Positions 5,198-5,317 of a stretch of DNA of 5,317 nucleotides are shown one piece after another. Within the stretch, counting starts at the first letter, position 1, and every line of letters starts with the position of its first letter. The position numbers and the translations under genes are program-made. The notes beneath the pieces were generated by a model. The model worked only from the letters and a program-made list of their open reading frames with translations. It ran no database searches and had not been told where the DNA came from. Location of the stretch: contig JADFVX010000027.1 of NCBI GenBank assembly GCA_015222755.1, forward strand, positions 1 to 5,317, read 5' to 3'. Origin of the DNA: Pseudomonadota bacterium (lineage in GTDB: Bacteria > Desulfobacterota > JADFVX01).

Positions 5198-5235
5198 ATC
5201 CGTAAAACACACATTTTTTCAATAATTTCCAAAAA

Positions 5236-5274
5236 CAAAAAGCCCCCATTCGATTACTCGAATGAGGGCTTTTA
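5236..5274 (-). terminator. Rho-independent terminator of the rRNA operon
   Basis: The arms 5238-5252 and 5259-5273 pair over 15 positions around a six-base loop. On the minus strand the stem is closed by A-U pairs and followed by a T-rich tail (TTTTTGTTTTT). The single imperfect position (5246 with 5265) is a G-U pair in minus-strand RNA but a C-A mismatch in plus-strand RNA, which supports termination of minus-strand transcription. It lies about ten bases beyond the 5S 3' end. Confidence 0.92.
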
Positions 5275-5284
5275 AAATTAATTT

Positions 5285-5317
5285 TGGCAGCGACCTACTC
5301 TCCCACAGGGTCGCCCC
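5285..5317 (-). rRNA. rrf: 5S ribosomal RNA, 3' end (cut by the window edge)
   Basis: Read on the minus strand, the last bases of the window contain GGGAGAGTAGG, the conserved loop E/helix IV-V segment close to the 3' end of bacterial 5S rRNA. It is preceded by GGGGCGACC and followed by TCGCTGCC, which would complete the terminal helix. Only about 33 bases are inside the window; the exact 3' end (about 5285) is estimated. The rho-independent terminator immediately downstream fits the end of an rRNA operon transcribed leftward, so 23S and 16S genes are expected beyond the right edge. Confidence 0.92.

Larger units (their letters stand above)
4976..5236. other. Non-coding gap between the response regulator and the rRNA operon terminator
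   Basis: No gene is supported here; the longer open frames lack ribosome sites and family resemblance. The part nearest the regulator (5025-5064) contains two GTATAC palindromes (5031-5036 and 5059-5064) and GCAT repeated at 5025, 5038 and 5050. This is a possible regulator-binding region. A tight hairpin with TCCTCC and GGAGGA arms (5094-5099, 5105-5110) follows. A short Glu-rich open frame on the plus strand (5076-5150) has no start codon. The part from about 5160 to 5235 is A+T-rich. Confidence 0.4.

Overview
The window reads as ordinary bacterial chromosome with about 45-50% G+C. Its genes are housekeeping or small conserved genes, and its right edge runs into the 3' end of an rRNA operon. 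The gene set (transketolase, a DUF2288 protein, a PpnP-type nucleoside phosphorylase, a DUF1232 protein, response regulators) and the character of the proteins suggest a proteobacterium. A Desulfuromonas/Geobacter-like member of the Desulfobacterota is my best guess, but this is a family-level impression and not a proof.

Left part (1-592): the 5' end of a class I SAM-dependent methyltransferase gene leaves the window on the minus strand. A DUF2288 gene reads away from it on the plus strand. Two good sigma70-type promoters, each with a perfect TTGACA -35 box, point in opposite directions and share almost the same -10 bases, so this is a compact bidirectional promoter.

Centre (593-3597, plus strand): a full-length transketolase with a TTG start and a strong Shine-Dalgarno sequence ends at a clear rho-independent terminator. 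It is followed by a separately transcribed PpnP-type pyrimidine/purine nucleoside phosphorylase. Next comes a small DUF1232 membrane-associated protein, whose near-consensus promoter places the transcription start almost on the ATG; this suggests a leaderless mRNA. PpnP would release ribose-1-phosphate from nucleosides, and after isomerisation this could enter the non-oxidative pentose phosphate pathway where transketolase acts. That link is inference; the terminator shows they are not one operon.

Right part (3598-5317, minus strand): a 265-base intergenic stretch holds a GC-richer segment that may be a dispersed repeat remnant. Two response regulator genes follow, a NarL/LuxR-type regulator and, downstream of it, a stand-alone receiver protein with degenerate phosphorylation-site residues. 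Neither has a histidine kinase in view. A roughly 300-base non-coding gap follows, with candidate promoter elements. The window ends with the rRNA operon terminator and the last ~33 bases of a 5S rRNA gene, transcribed toward the response regulators.

I found no convincing new multi-gene system. The most noteworthy items are the shared -10 bidirectional promoter, the probable leaderless DUF1232 transcript, the degenerate receiver protein and the unexplained 3660-3790 segment.
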